Origin: Flectonema sp. DT1601 | Taxonomy: Eukaryota > Euglenozoa > Diplonemea > Diplonemida > Diplonemidae | Direction of reading: 5' to 3' | DNA length: 64,000 bases | NCBI GenBank assembly: GCA_964019425.1 | Contig: OZ025806.1 | Coordinates: 987,374 to 1,051,373, forward strand | Part shown: piece by piece, positions 18,131-28,595 of the stretch | How the letters are laid out: every line of letters starts with the position of its first letter | Numbering within the stretch: the stretch's first letter is position 1 | Program-made: the position numbers and the translations under genes | The notes under the pieces: generated by a model | What the model saw: only the letters and a program-made list of their open reading frames with translations | What the model was told of the DNA's origin: nothing | Database searches by the model: none

Positions 18131-19521
18131 GGGTGTGTATTCTGAAGGGTCCGAAGTACACCTGCGACGTCAGTTAGAGTTTTAATAGGCTCGACATTAG
18201 AAGCAGCCTGGATGGCATTGGATATGCTACCGAAGTGCCTGTCGCAGTGGCTCTTCCCATGCCGACCAGGGAAGAAGTTCACACTTGAAACACGAGGGTG
18301 TGAGAGCACTTCAGTAATTACTGTGATGTTCTGAAAGTGCGTACCGCTATCAAACCAGAAATGCATAGGTTTGTCTTTAGAGACAACCTCCATGTTCCAA
18401 AGCTTCTTCAGTGCGAGGTAGGTTACTATACTAGTCTGGTTTGTGTGTGGCAACAAGAAGTTAACAAAATGCCTTTCAGTTTTATTTCCAGACCTGGTAT
18501 GAATGCAAACCCCCAAGCAACTGTATTTCCCCTGCTCGTAGAAATGGCTGTTGCCTTCCTGCGGAACCTGTGGCAATGTACCCTTTTCTTTGTAGTCTAG
18601 GGTGATCACCAGACTGTCACCTGGGTCTTGTGTTTTTTCAGCGTAAATCGCGTTCTGCCGTCGGAATTCCTCAGTGTGAAGATCAATCTCCACGAGTTGC
18701 TGAATGTATTCTGCAGCCTGAAGTTTAATATTTTGGGGTACACTTCCAGGAGAATTGAGCATGCACTGGAGAATAAGACCACTTGAGCGAGAGACATTCC
18801 AGACACTCATCGAGTAACCGGACTTCCCTTTAGCACTTTTAAGGAGCTTCCCCAGTTTCTTCCTGATTGACTGGCCTGCCAGGCAGTAGTTACAAACATC
18901 AGTTCGGCGGGCCAGTTTGCGGAATTCTTCTTTTCTCATCCTACGAAAGGTTGTCATTGAAATCTTATCTCTGAGAGAGCTGCTCTCATAGATGCTCCGG
19001 AAAGTTGGCAAGACATTCTGGATGGTGACGGTTGAGTCTCGCACCTTCGACAGCCTCTTCAGTGTGATAGAGGTTTCCGCCGATGCTGCCCTGTGCTCGC
19101 TGTCGACAACTTCTGCCATCTCCTCATTGGTTTTTCTTGGCCGTCCTAGCATCTGAGCCTCACTGTTTCTCTCATCCCATGCCTTCCTTCCGATCTTAAT
19201 ACCGGCTTCTGCAAAGTGTTTAAACTTCCACCCGTTGCTGTCAAGTGTTTTAAATACTCTCCTCCTCTTTCCAACTTCTAAACTACTTATCATCTCACCT
19301 ACACAAGGGGGAGCAACACATTTCCACAGACTTGATATGCCAATAACATCCCTGAGCATGCTGTCAACATCACCTCCTGAAAGGCACTCAAGCAGCTGTT
19401 TCGCTAATCTCACCCGTCTCTTTGTCGACCCACTAGCACTGTTTCGCTCCCCCCATTGGAGCTGCTCACCCATTTCTATCATTAGCTCTTTGAACCGCGA
19501 GATAACAACTTTTTCTTGCAT
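18067..19521 (-). CDS. Transposase-like protein, DDE-type, unclassified superfamily
   Basis: 484 codons from an ATG at 19521. An N-terminal helical part (residues 1-200) includes a GRPRKTNEE phrase like an AT-hook/DNA-binding patch and a CNYCLAGQ motif near residue 215. The C-terminal half has candidate catalytic acids: LDYKEKG near residue 308, HFWFDSGTHFQN near 390 and HGKSHCDRHFGS near 425. The FFPGRHGKSHCD block is like one I associate with poorly classified transposase-like proteins in fungi and protists. The gene lies fully between the inverted repeats. The product is probably inactive or needs a frame change to join the zinc-knuckle part downstream. Superfamily assignment would need a profile search. 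Confidence 0.7.
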   Translation of the reverse strand: MQEKVVISRFKELMIEMGEQLQWGERNSASGSTKRRVRLAKQLLECLSGGDVDSMLRDVIGISSLWKCVAPPCVGEMISSLEVGKRRRVFKTLDSNGWKFKHFAEAGIKIGRKAWDERNSEAQMLGRPRKTNEEMAEVVDSEHRAASAETSITLKRLSKVRDSTVTIQNVLPTFRSIYESSSLRDKISMTTFRRMRKEEFRKLARRTDVCNYCLAGQSIRKKLGKLLKSAKGKSGYSMSVWNVSRSSGLILQCMLNSPGSVPQNIKLQAAEYIQQLVEIDLHTEEFRRQNAIYAEKTQDPGDSLVITLDYKEKGTLPQVPQEGNSHFYEQGKYSCLGVCIHTRSGNKTERHFVNFLLPHTNQTSIVTYLALKKLWNMEVVSKDKPMHFWFDSGTHFQNITVITEVLSHPRVSSVNFFPGRHGKSHCDRHFGSISNAIQAASNVEPIKTLTDVAGVLRTLQNTHPCFLFFPKQTVTVQNLSLSLV

Positions 19522-19642
19522 GTTTCTGGATGTTGTAGGAATTTAACTGGTTTCAGATAAATAAACGACATGATTTAAAAAGCAGCAAAAATGGTTCATA
19601 CAGGACAAAGGCCTGTTAGCCTACAAAGAGGGGTCTTTAGTG

Positions 19643-19811
19643 AAGAAAATATGGAATTTTGAAACCAGCGGTGAGTAAAATCACTTCCCAGACACGGAAT
19701 TGCATTTTTTGAGTATAACATATCTTGTGAAAAGTGGTCGGATTCACACTTAGGGACTGTCAGATACCCGTGGCCCAAAATTGTACCCTACTTTTGGCAT
19801 CCTCTCATATG
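19643..19811 (-). repeat. Inner inverted repeat, right arm
   Basis: Partner of 17221-17388. The arm begins about 120 bp upstream of the transposase start codon and may carry its promoter. Only a few mismatches are visible. Confidence 0.9.
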
Positions 19812-20496
19812 TTACTTTTGCTCGATTTTTTATTTTTTGGAATCGGGGAGGGTGCGATCTGTAAAATTAGGCATAGGGATATACTTTTAAACATGGTAAG
19901 TGCTGCTAAAAAGAGATAAACGTCTCTTTGCAAGATTTCCTTGGTACTACTCAATGATAAATATTAATCCCAGACCTGGAATGGAAAGATCGAGAAAATC
20001 TGAGTAAAAAACACCCCTAATTTTTTTTGTTTACTATTTTTTTTTCCTTCTCCCGAACTCAGGAGATATGCACCTTTTTGCTAACTAATCAACCCTAGTA
20101 GCAATTATGTAAGGAAAATGTTGCATCTATATAAAGAAAATGTTTTCATTAAGTATCAAAGTAGGTCCAAAAAGACAGTTAGTAAAATCTGCCTCACCGG
20201 CACATGCTGAGTACTCTTTAATATATTTTTGCTCGATTATTTTTTCTCTGAATCCCGCTGGGTCAGCAGTATAAAATTAGACCCTTCGATTAATTTTTAG
20301 TTTTGGTACTTGTCCACGGCTGAGCTGATTTAGTAAACCACAAAATCTCTTTTCTCAATTCGGGAGACAAGTATGTGATGCCAACCTCCCGATTTCGGAC
20401 GGAAATGAACCGAACGATGCAGCGCATTAAAATGCCGCTTCGATCGAAATTTTTACAATTTCTTTTTGAAAAAAATTTTCAGTATCCAGAATCCGT
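19812..20496. repeat. Right subterminal region of the transposon with internal direct repeats
   Basis: Two diverged copies of a ~75-bp segment starting TTTTGCTCGATT (about 19818 and 20228), each with GTAAAATTAGGC- or GTATAAAATTAGACC-like sequence further on. Regulatory subterminal repeats are common in hAT and CACTA elements. No coding region is seen. Confidence 0.5.
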
Positions 20497-20528
20497 TCGC
20501 AAAAAAAAGGAATGACTGATATATATTT

Positions 20529-21595
20529 TTTTTTTCTTCAAAGGTAATTTTCTTTGATTAACAACTACAAATATTTTTCAGTCAAGTACTTGATATTAAT
20601 TTTGTTTTTCTTTAATATCTAAAGTTGTTACTGTTTTTTACATTGTCAAAGTTTGACCCCCCCCCGCTTCCCCAGAGGTTTTGACTTCCCTGACTTCGAA
20701 AGAAAGTTGGTCTCATTCTACTTCTGCAGTCAGTCTTCAGAAGCGTTGGGACTCATTCACTTGAACCTGATGCGTTTTAGGTCAAATTGCTTTGCTGCAA
20801 AAGAGGTTTACCCAGTCGCCCTCCCAGCTCCTCGGGTGTACGACGGGACAAACGATCAGTGTCTGGAGTGAAATTATTTTAATTTCATGTATTCTAATTT
20901 TCTAAGAGACGAAGAGCGGAGTTTTAATTGTGTTCCCCGAAAGGAAAACACAAAAGTGAAGCACTTGAAATAACCCACAACTAAGTATGAAGACGATTTT
21001 GCGATTTTGCATAAATCTGCATCAGCTTCTAGGTTTTTGCCTCATTTAAAATTCAAAAATTAATAAAACAAAAGGAATACACAATTCAAAACATTTACCG
21101 AATAACCCCACTAGCACTCTGACCTACGGAAATTCATATCCTATAATCGTATCCGCTGCTTAATCGGTAGTACTCTTATGCGGTTTTGGTTTTGGTTTTT
21201 TTTTTTTTTTTTTGTAGTATTTTTTACAATGCACGCTGCCGAAGATACTTTAATTCCAACAGGTCAACATGGGGATAAAGCAAACTAGGTGAGCACTACT
21301 TAAATGTATTTATTTATAGAAGGTCTGCATCTGCAACAGCGAGCAGCGAAGATCTGAATTACGAGAGTAACAAATTATCTCCTTTTTCTTATCAATTTAA
21401 ACAACTCTTGTAGTGTGAGTGTTATTAAATACTCGCTGTAGGGAAGATGTTTTATTTTATTTTATTTCCGGTTTTGTGCACGAACAAAAAATCACAGTTG
21501 TCATTTTACTATTTCCTGTATAGTTTAAGATAAAAGCCAATTCTTTTTTCTTTTTACACATCGATTCGTAATTAGTAGTACTTTTTTGGTTTGCG
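20529..21595. other. Intergenic boundary between repeat-rich and gene-dense parts
   Basis: A 72-codon frame at 20653-20871 has no recognisable domain. A poly-T run of about 18 nt lies near 21198, and T-rich DNA ends in AATTAG at 21575, which may serve as the acceptor for the first gene of the dense cluster. Nothing else is recognised. Confidence 0.4.
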
Positions 21596-21676
21596 ATGTT
21601 TAATCGAACACATTGGGGGAAATATAAAAGTTATAAACAATTATTCAGAAGTGAAAACAAACTACACCACCGAAAA

Positions 21677-22700
21677 ATGGGGAAAAAGTCCTTTGGCGAT
21701 CTCTTCGAAGAAGAAAAACAACTTCAGAAGAATGATGAGGTCGAGAAGAATGTAAAACCGACAAAGGAACCTGTGAAGGAGAAAGAAGCAAAATCAGCAA
21801 AGGCCCACCCAAAAGATGACCCTGCCGTCAGAAAAGCTAGAAAGGAGAGAAGAAAGTTAGAAAAGCAGGAGCAAAAGGTTGTCGAAACAAAGAGATTTGA
21901 TGAAAAGAAAGAAGCTCGCAAACAGCGTAAAGAAGTCTGGGACAAAGCCAGACAGTTAATGAAGGAAGAAGAAGAAAAGAATCACAGCCACCAGTTAGTC
22001 GTTGAAGAAACTCTTGATGCTTTAGCTAGACTACAAGTTTTAATAAATAGTGGTATTCCTGTTGGGTTACCAAGCATATTCGATCCAATGTCATTGGAAG
22101 ACAAAGTAAAACCACTCCCTCAGAAGAAACAAAGCGCTGCAGATCTTATGAGTCAGAACTTAGAATACTTAGCTGCAGGTATTCAACAAGGAGTATTCGA
22201 TCCTTACTTACTGTCAAGTCGTCTCGGTGGTGTCACTACAGCTTGGCTCTCAGCCTTTGAACCTCTTTTTGAGAAATCTCTGGATAAGAAGGATGCTGAC
22301 CGATTAGTATTCTGGCTAAAGGGTCAACGCAGCTTCTCTGGTCGTCAAAAGGTCAGACACATGGAATTCTCTAAGGAGTTTGTACCAACATCAAAAGAAG
22401 TCGTCCTTACTGCTGACGAGGAAGAAGAAGAAGACGAGGAGGATGAGGAAATGGAAGAAGACATGCAGCTAGCAAAGGCAGCGATTGAAGAACAGGAGGA
22501 AGCAGGAAGTGACGAAGAGGAAGTAAGAGCAGCAATGAAGAGAGCAGCAGAAGCAGAATCAGAGGTATGGTTAAGAGTAATTATCTTCTTATTTCTATAA
22601 ACAAATAAAATGGTTATCTCTTACAACACAACAACCACAGGAACAATCGATCAAGCGTCCAAAGGCATCAAAATCAAAAAAGAAGAAGAAGAACGCATAA
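21677..22700 (+). CDS. Charged protein of unknown function, two exons
   Basis: Exons 21677-22564 and 22641-22700 (phase 0; donor GTATGG, acceptor CCACAG) give 315 residues. The N-terminal third is a Lys/Glu-rich helix (residues 1-115). A less charged central domain follows (about 115-240: LARLQVLINSGIPVGLPS, AADLMSQNLEYLAAG, LLSSRLGGVTTAWLSAF). Then comes an acidic run (about 250-285) and a basic tail KRPKASKSKKKKKNA encoded by the second exon. I do not recognise the family; the acidic and basic ends suggest a nuclear or ribosome-related protein, which is inference only. An in-frame ATG at 21596 would add 27 residues; I chose 21677 because MGKKSFGDLFEEE looks like a natural start, but the upstream ATG is the first after the AG at 21575. 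Confidence 0.65.
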
Positions 22701-22978
22701 TCCTCCCGTTTGCGTTATTTATTATTATTATTTTAGTATCAATCGATTGGAAGTCATTACGGTAGTCAATAGCAGTATAATATTATTGAAAAAAAAAAAA
22801 AAAAGAGTATTAAAGTAAGTTTTCTGCTTTCCTCCCTTCAGCGAGTATAAAATATGTAATTAGTTGTTTGTTAGTATCATTTGATTTGATACATAAATTA
22901 GTTGAATTTTAATTTTTTTTTTTAAAAAAAAAAAAAAATAGGAATCACGTTACAAAAAAAAAAAAAAAAAAAAAAAAA

Positions 22979-25900
22979 ATGGGTGTGCCGAAGTTTTTTA
23001 GATTCTTTGCAGAAAGATATCCTTGTATATCTGAGCTAACAGACGGGGATGGTTTAAGTACTGTTGATAACCTTTATTTAGATATGAATGGAATTATTCA
23101 CGTATGCAGTCACGATAACAAAGACTTACTACGAGGAAATTTACAAACCCACGATGACATGGTAAGAAGTATGTTATGCGTGATAGAGAAACTATTTAAT
23201 GCAGTAAAGCCTAGAAAACACTTCTTAATGTGTATTGATGGTGTTGCTCCAAGAGCTAAAATGAATCAACAACGTCAACGTAGATTTAGAGCAGCAGAAG
23301 AATTGCAACTAGCAGCTGCTGAAGCAAAGGCTAAGGGAGAAGTTGTTAATGATCCGGCTTCTGTTTTTGATTCGAATGTAATCACACCTGGGACCCCATT
23401 CATGGAGAAACTTGATACCCAACTCAGATATTTTATCAATTATAAGATTGAAAATGATCCATTGTGGAGAGACGTTAAAATATTATTCTCTGGTCACGAC
23501 GTTCCCGGAGAAGGTGAACACAAAATAATAGAATTCATGAGAAACCGAAGAACAGAAGTAGACTACAACCCGAACGACACACATTGCATATATGGTCTGG
23601 ACGCTGATCTTATTATGCTTGCTCTTGCATCTCAAGAATCACATGTGATGCTTCTTCGGGATATCGTCAAGTTCGAAACCGTCAGAGACACCGAAAAGAA
23701 AGAAGAACTCCGACGCAAGGGGATCGAACGAGAGAAGCTTGCAACTCCTGAGCAGTACGTCTTACTACATATGGGAGTGTTCAAGGACTATTTATCTCAC
23801 GATTTAAATAAGAGAGGTCGTGCTCACAGAAAACGCAGCGTCAACTGGAATAAAGTTTTCAACGACTTCGTTATTATGTGTTTCTTAATTGGAAATGATT
23901 TCTTACCTTGCATGCCTGCGTTGTCAATTAATGATGGAGCTATTCCTCTTCTGTTTCAAATATACAGCGAACACTTGTTGGATAATGGTAATTACCTAAC
24001 TGATGATAAAACAAACATCTGTTGGGCATCAATGCAGATATTTCTCCGTGAGATTGGAAAGTTAGAACTACAGATGACTCAAGAAAAAGAAAAAAACGAA
24101 CGAGAATATCAAAAACGTGCTATGCGTGCCGACCGCGATGTAGCCCTCCGTGAAGTTAAGAACACGACAAATATTGATGATAGAAAAAGAGATTATTACA
24201 CTAAGAAATTAGGATTTACGCAACCCGGTGAATTAAATAAAATGATCTTCCGATGGGTTGAGGGAATAGAGTGGGTTTGGGGATACTACACTCGAGGAGT
24301 ACCGAGTTGGAAATATTTTTTCCCTTACAACTACAGTCCATTTGCTTCCGACATCGCCAGTACTGATATTGTGAATTTCGCTGCTCAAACTGCTTTTTCT
24401 GATGCTGGCAGTCCGTTTACTCCTTTTCAACAATTGCTTGGAGTCCTTCCTCCTAGTTCTATAAAACGCTGTCTTCCAGAAAGCTTTCATCAAATTCCAT
24501 TCAACAAAGACATGGAGTACGCCTTTCCGCAGAACCTCTCAATCGATAGAGAGAACGCTCTCGCTCCTTGGGAAGGAATCGTTTTAATTCCATTCCTAAA
24601 AGAAGAAGACATCCTTAGGTATACTGAAAAATTGAGTCATGGATTCTCTGAGAAAGACAAGGCAAGAAATAAACTTCGTAATCCTTGTTTTTATACTCAC
24701 AAATACGACAAGGGTGTTCCTAAGGTAATTGCTTCACCACTATCGGGATTGCCGATGTTAAAAGTTCAAGTTAATTGTGATAAGGTAGAAATGAAAAAGA
24801 AGATTACTCCTGATCCGGTACACTTTAATAACAACGCTGTTGCTCAAATGGGTTTTGGGACATTAGTGACAAAGAGAAAGATTGAATCATACGCTAAGCA
24901 AAGGACAGTTGAGATATTTGGAAAACCGACGTACAAAGATTCAATTATAATCAAACTACCCGGATCAGACTTACTAGAATCATACACTAGATTAACAGGG
25001 ACAATGGTTTGGATTGGATACCCACACTACAAGTATGCCAGGGTCATGAGAATCGCTGACAGACGAAAGACTGTCAGCGGTAAAAACATATCTCAACACA
25101 CACTTGAACATCAAGAATCATTTAAACAGATGGCTAAAGATCACCAAGACAGGTTACTACGAATGAGAGGATTCGCAACTGAGGTAACAGTTTTGATTGC
25201 TGTAAGACATATGACTGGTCTGATCTCTGTACATAATAAAACAACAACCCGATTATCATCAATTGAAGTGTGGTATCCAGCACAGCTACTTGCACCTCAA
25301 GACTATAAAGCTAACCATCACATTTTATCTTCTTTAGAAGCAACTCGTGATCTCCGTACTTCTATTGGAACACCAGTCATGTATCTTCCTCAAAACGCTA
25401 AAGAAGAAAAGTTTTGGGGCACAACAGGGGCGATATCAGCTCTAGCTGAAGGAAAGGTTCTTATTTCATTAACCCCAAGTTATGACTATCCAGTTATACC
25501 TGATTCTTTAGAAAAGAGACTCGATACTTCTAATTGGATACCGTTGGCTGATATTTCTCGTAAAAGTAAATTACCACTCGGGCAACTAATACAAATATGT
25601 GGATCAATTACAACAACAAAAGCCTTTGGGTCTAAAGAATTAGGACTAGGGCTTCTTGTCATGAACCAAACACAGTATTATGGGAGATTAGGATTCGTCA
25701 GATTCTCACCTGAAGAAGCACGAACTCCAGTAGAAGTGGGACATTACCTCAACATGGGAACAAGAGATGTTGTTGTTAATAGGCTGATTGACACTAGTAA
25801 CAAGACTAGAATGCTCAAGAGTCCTCGCATTGAACGCGGTAAATGGTTAGTCTCACCTGCTGGACGAGATATTATTCTTAAATATTTAAGACAATTCGCA

Positions 25901-26850
25901 CCTATTATCACTGCTCTCGATGGTGAAAAACCTGAGAATTTCGATCCAAATCGACTCAGAGTAGGAATCTGGTCAGACATTGAAACTGACAACATAATAT
26001 CAAATATTCAAGCGTTTATAACAACCGTTGAATATAAAAAGACTCCTTTAGTTGGTGTTACTGAAGAGGTTCTACCATTCGATGCTTTGGAAAAGCTTGA
26101 GGAAACGTTGATGAAGACACTGCCAACAGAAACAAAAGAAACGACTCGATTCAAAATTCAACAACAACTAAACGATGTTTATACTCCGTTGTTTAATTCT
26201 TTATCAAGTTCATCGACGGTTTTTCTTCAACCTCCACAATATGAAACAAAAGAGACCATTCGACTTGGAGCTCGTGTAGTAAACATGAAAGCAACAGGTG
26301 GTATACCATTTGGAGCCCGTGGTACTGTTGTTCGACTTCTCGGAGATGGCGCAACAGTTGAAGTAATTCTTGATAAAGTATGCTTATCAGGAACTACTTT
26401 GGGAGGAAGGTTAAAAACTCATCGAGGTGTTCTCATTAAGCGAGTGAGCCTCCTTCCTGTCCGCAACATCCCAGCTAAAAAGACTGAAAAACAAATTCTA
26501 ACCAGATCAGCTAACGATAACACTACAACAGTTGTGAAGGGAATTATAAAAAGAGAACCACAACCGGAATCTGATGATCACAATTTAAATATCGCAGCTC
26601 CAATCTGTGCTGATATTGACTACGTTGACAACAACATCAGTTTTCCTGATTTCGATCCATCGAATTTTGTTTCTACGATGGCAGTGCTCGCTGATCATGT
26701 TCACGGAATTCAGTCTACCTTATCAAAGCCAGCTGTAGACGTTAATAGGTTTCTGAAAGTATGTAACCCTTCTACCCTTTTTATGTATTATTTGTTAATT
26801 TGTTTTGTCCCGAAAATCATCATCCAACACAGGGATTCACACGAGAGTAA
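22979..26850 (+). CDS. XRN1: 5'-3' exoribonuclease XRN1
   Basis: Exons 22979-26758 and 26833-26850 give about 1265 residues; the last exon encodes only GFTRE. The start MGVPKFFRFFAERYP is the invariant XRN N-terminus. Nuclease motifs: LYLDMNGIIH near residue 31, PGEGEHKI near 176, YGLDADLIMLAL near 202 and LIGNDFLPCMPAL near 303. The C-terminal half (about 560-1180) fits the XRN1-specific PAZ/Tudor, KOW-like and SH3-like segments, so this is the cytoplasmic mRNA-decay enzyme and not nuclear Rat1/XRN2. It degrades decapped RNA from the 5' end. Upstream is a poly-A stretch directly abutting the ATG. If the intron is not removed the frame adds 36 other residues, so either end is possible. Confidence 0.93.
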
Positions 26851-27439
26851 ATATGTGATGACATAGTGGTAGTTGGTAGCCCGATTTGATTTTTTCTAAG
26901 TTGACTGGCCTTGCAGGGTATTTCTTCAAAGTGTTCCTTGTCTATCCATGGAATATACGTGAGCTCTGCCCTGCTGATTTTGTTCTTGTTGGGATGATAA
27001 TGCGAAGAGTTGGTTAGTTTCAAAAAAATATTGTTTTTTTTTTAAAAAGAAGGTGCTCTTTTTCGGCAAACATGCTGGTTGCCGTTACACATCATTTGCG
27101 AATAGGCGGTCTCAAAACTGCCAGTTAACTATTTTTTCCCCCTTTTTTTTTTCTCTTCTCTTGTCAGCTAGTGGTACACCTAACCCAGTACCGCATTGTG
27201 TGAGGCGGTAGGAGCCGTCATTTACTGACAGTAATGGTGATAGCGGAGGTGGTAATATTTTTGTTGTTAGTTCTAGGAGCTACTGTGATTGCTTTCCGGG
27301 ACTCTCAAGACGTTGACATCGGTGTGTAAGTCCGCTGTCTTCTCTCACGAAACTCGTCTTCATTCGTTTGCAGCGGTTTCTTCCGTGTTGGTTCCGTTCT
27401 AATTTAAGTTTCTCAAAGCTATCACATCACAAAACTAAA
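26851..27439. other. Intergenic region upstream of the first phosphate carrier
   Basis: Nothing coding is recognised. TTCGTTTGCAG ends at 27373, 66 nt before the carrier ATG, and may be an acceptor site. The leader before the ATG ends CACATCACAAAACTAAAATG. Confidence 0.4.
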
Positions 27440-28372
27440 ATGGGAGACAAGTCATATGACGTTACCTACTTCCTTAAGGGAGCCCTTGCTGGAGGTATCT
27501 GCTGCAGTGTCACTCACGGAGCCCTCTGCCCTGTTGATGTTGTGAAGACGAAGATCCAATTGGAACCAACTGTTTACAACAGAGGTATGATTGGAGGATT
27601 CAAGCAACTTATTGAGAAGGAAGGTATGGGTGCTCTTGCTACTGGATTAGGACCAACTGCTGTTGGATACTTCGTTCAGGGATGGTTCAAGTTCGGAGGA
27701 GTTGAGTACTTCAAGATCAACTCCGCCCAGAGGTTGGGAGTTGAGGACGCCTGGAAGTACCGTTTCCCAATCTACTTGGGAGCCGCCGCATGCGCTGAGT
27801 TCATCGCCGACATCTTCCTTTGCCCACTTGAGGCGACTCGTATCAAGTTGGTTGCTAACCCATCATACGCTAGTGGACTTATGTCAGCATTCCCAAAGAT
27901 CATCAAAGATGAAGGAGTAGTAAGAGGATTCTACTCTGGGTTTGGACCAATCTGCTTCAAGCAGATCCCATACACGATGACCAAGTTCGCTGTTCAGGGA
28001 GTTGCAGCTGAGAAAATCTACCTGGCGACTGGAAACAACGTCAAGACCGCGTCTGACGGAACCAAGTTGTCGGTCTCTTTGGCCTCGGGTGTTATCGCTG
28101 GTGTTGCCGCCGCCATCATTTCCCACCCTGCTGACACTCTTCTCTCGTTGGTGAACAAGAAGGGAGCTGGTGGTGACGGATCGATCACAAGCCGTTTGGT
28201 GAACCTCGCAAAGGAGACTGGATTCAAGAAACTTTGCTTGACTGGTTTGGGAGCCCGTTGCGTGATGATCGGAACCTTGACTGCCGGACAGTTCGCAATC
28301 TTCGACACCGTCTTGGCCGCCACTGGTGCCCAGAAGTTCCACTTCACTGAACCAAAGTCTGTCCAGGCTTAA
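27440..28372 (+). CDS. Mitochondrial phosphate carrier, copy 1
   Basis: 310 residues with the three-fold repeat of the SLC25 family. Carrier signatures are visible in each repeat: PVDVVKTKIQ (repeat 1), PLEATRIKL (repeat 2) and the weaker HPADTLLSLV (repeat 3). The overall sequence (GICCSVTHGALCPVDVVK, TGLGPTAVGYFVQGWFKFG) is that of the phosphate carrier SLC25A3/Mir1, which brings inorganic phosphate with protons into the mitochondrial matrix for ATP synthesis. There is no cleavable presequence when translation starts at 27440. Codon use is strongly biased to TTC, AAG, ATC, GGA and AAC, unlike neighbouring genes, pointing to high expression. Confidence 0.95.
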   Translation: MGDKSYDVTYFLKGALAGGICCSVTHGALCPVDVVKTKIQLEPTVYNRGMIGGFKQLIEKEGMGALATGLGPTAVGYFVQGWFKFGGVEYFKINSAQRLGVEDAWKYRFPIYLGAAACAEFIADIFLCPLEATRIKLVANPSYASGLMSAFPKIIKDEGVVRGFYSGFGPICFKQIPYTMTKFAVQGVAAEKIYLATGNNVKTASDGTKLSVSLASGVIAGVAAAIISHPADTLLSLVNKKGAGGDGSITSRLVNLAKETGFKKLCLTGLGARCVMIGTLTAGQFAIFDTVLAATGAQKFHFTEPKSVQA

Positions 28373-28595
28373 GCTCTCTCAATCCTCTATTAACCACCTG
28401 CCTGATGGTGTCCACATACCAACTCATGTATTGTGTTAAGTTTGTTATCAACTTGTACGAGTCCTTTAGTGTCGGTTTGAATTGCAATAAGCATTTCCAT
28501 CAATTCTCATTTAGTGTCAGAAAGCTTGGGGTGTGGTTGCTTTTTGTTTTAAATATAATTTCCACAACAGCTATCTTAAAGACTAATTATCTAAA
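28373..28595. other. Spacer between the two phosphate carrier genes
   Basis: 223 bp with no similarity to the DNA upstream of copy 1 apart from the last bases before the ATG. TTCCACAACAG ends at 28570, 25 nt before the copy 2 ATG, and looks like an acceptor site. The spacer is too short for an independent promoter, 5' exon and intron together. Confidence 0.5.

Larger units (their letters stand above)
17157..20520 (-). mobile_element. DNA transposon with 24-bp terminal inverted repeats
   Basis: The outer ends are perfect 24-bp inverted repeats starting CAGTCATTCC (17157-17180 and 20497-20520). They are flanked by ATATATAT on both sides (17149-17156 and 20521-20528), consistent with an 8-bp target duplication, although low complexity makes the length uncertain. 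A second, long inverted repeat of about 170 bp lies inside: 17221-17388 against 19643-19811. Between the right inner arm and the right end there is an extra ~690 bp absent on the left. The coding region lies on the minus strand and encodes a transposase-like protein. Termini (CAG...CTG) with an 8-bp duplication are usual for hAT elements, but I see no BED finger or hAT dimerisation region, so I leave the superfamily open. Confidence 0.85.

Noticed and set aside
20653-20871. 72-codon frame starting MTPPRFPRGFDF
   Set aside because: Composition is reasonable but no domain is recognised, and it lies within degraded repeat DNA. Not enough to call a gene.
27884-28347. Minus-strand frames of 152 and 109 codons inside both phosphate carriers
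   Set aside because: They are duplicated exactly because the carriers are, and reflect the biased codon use on the sense strand.
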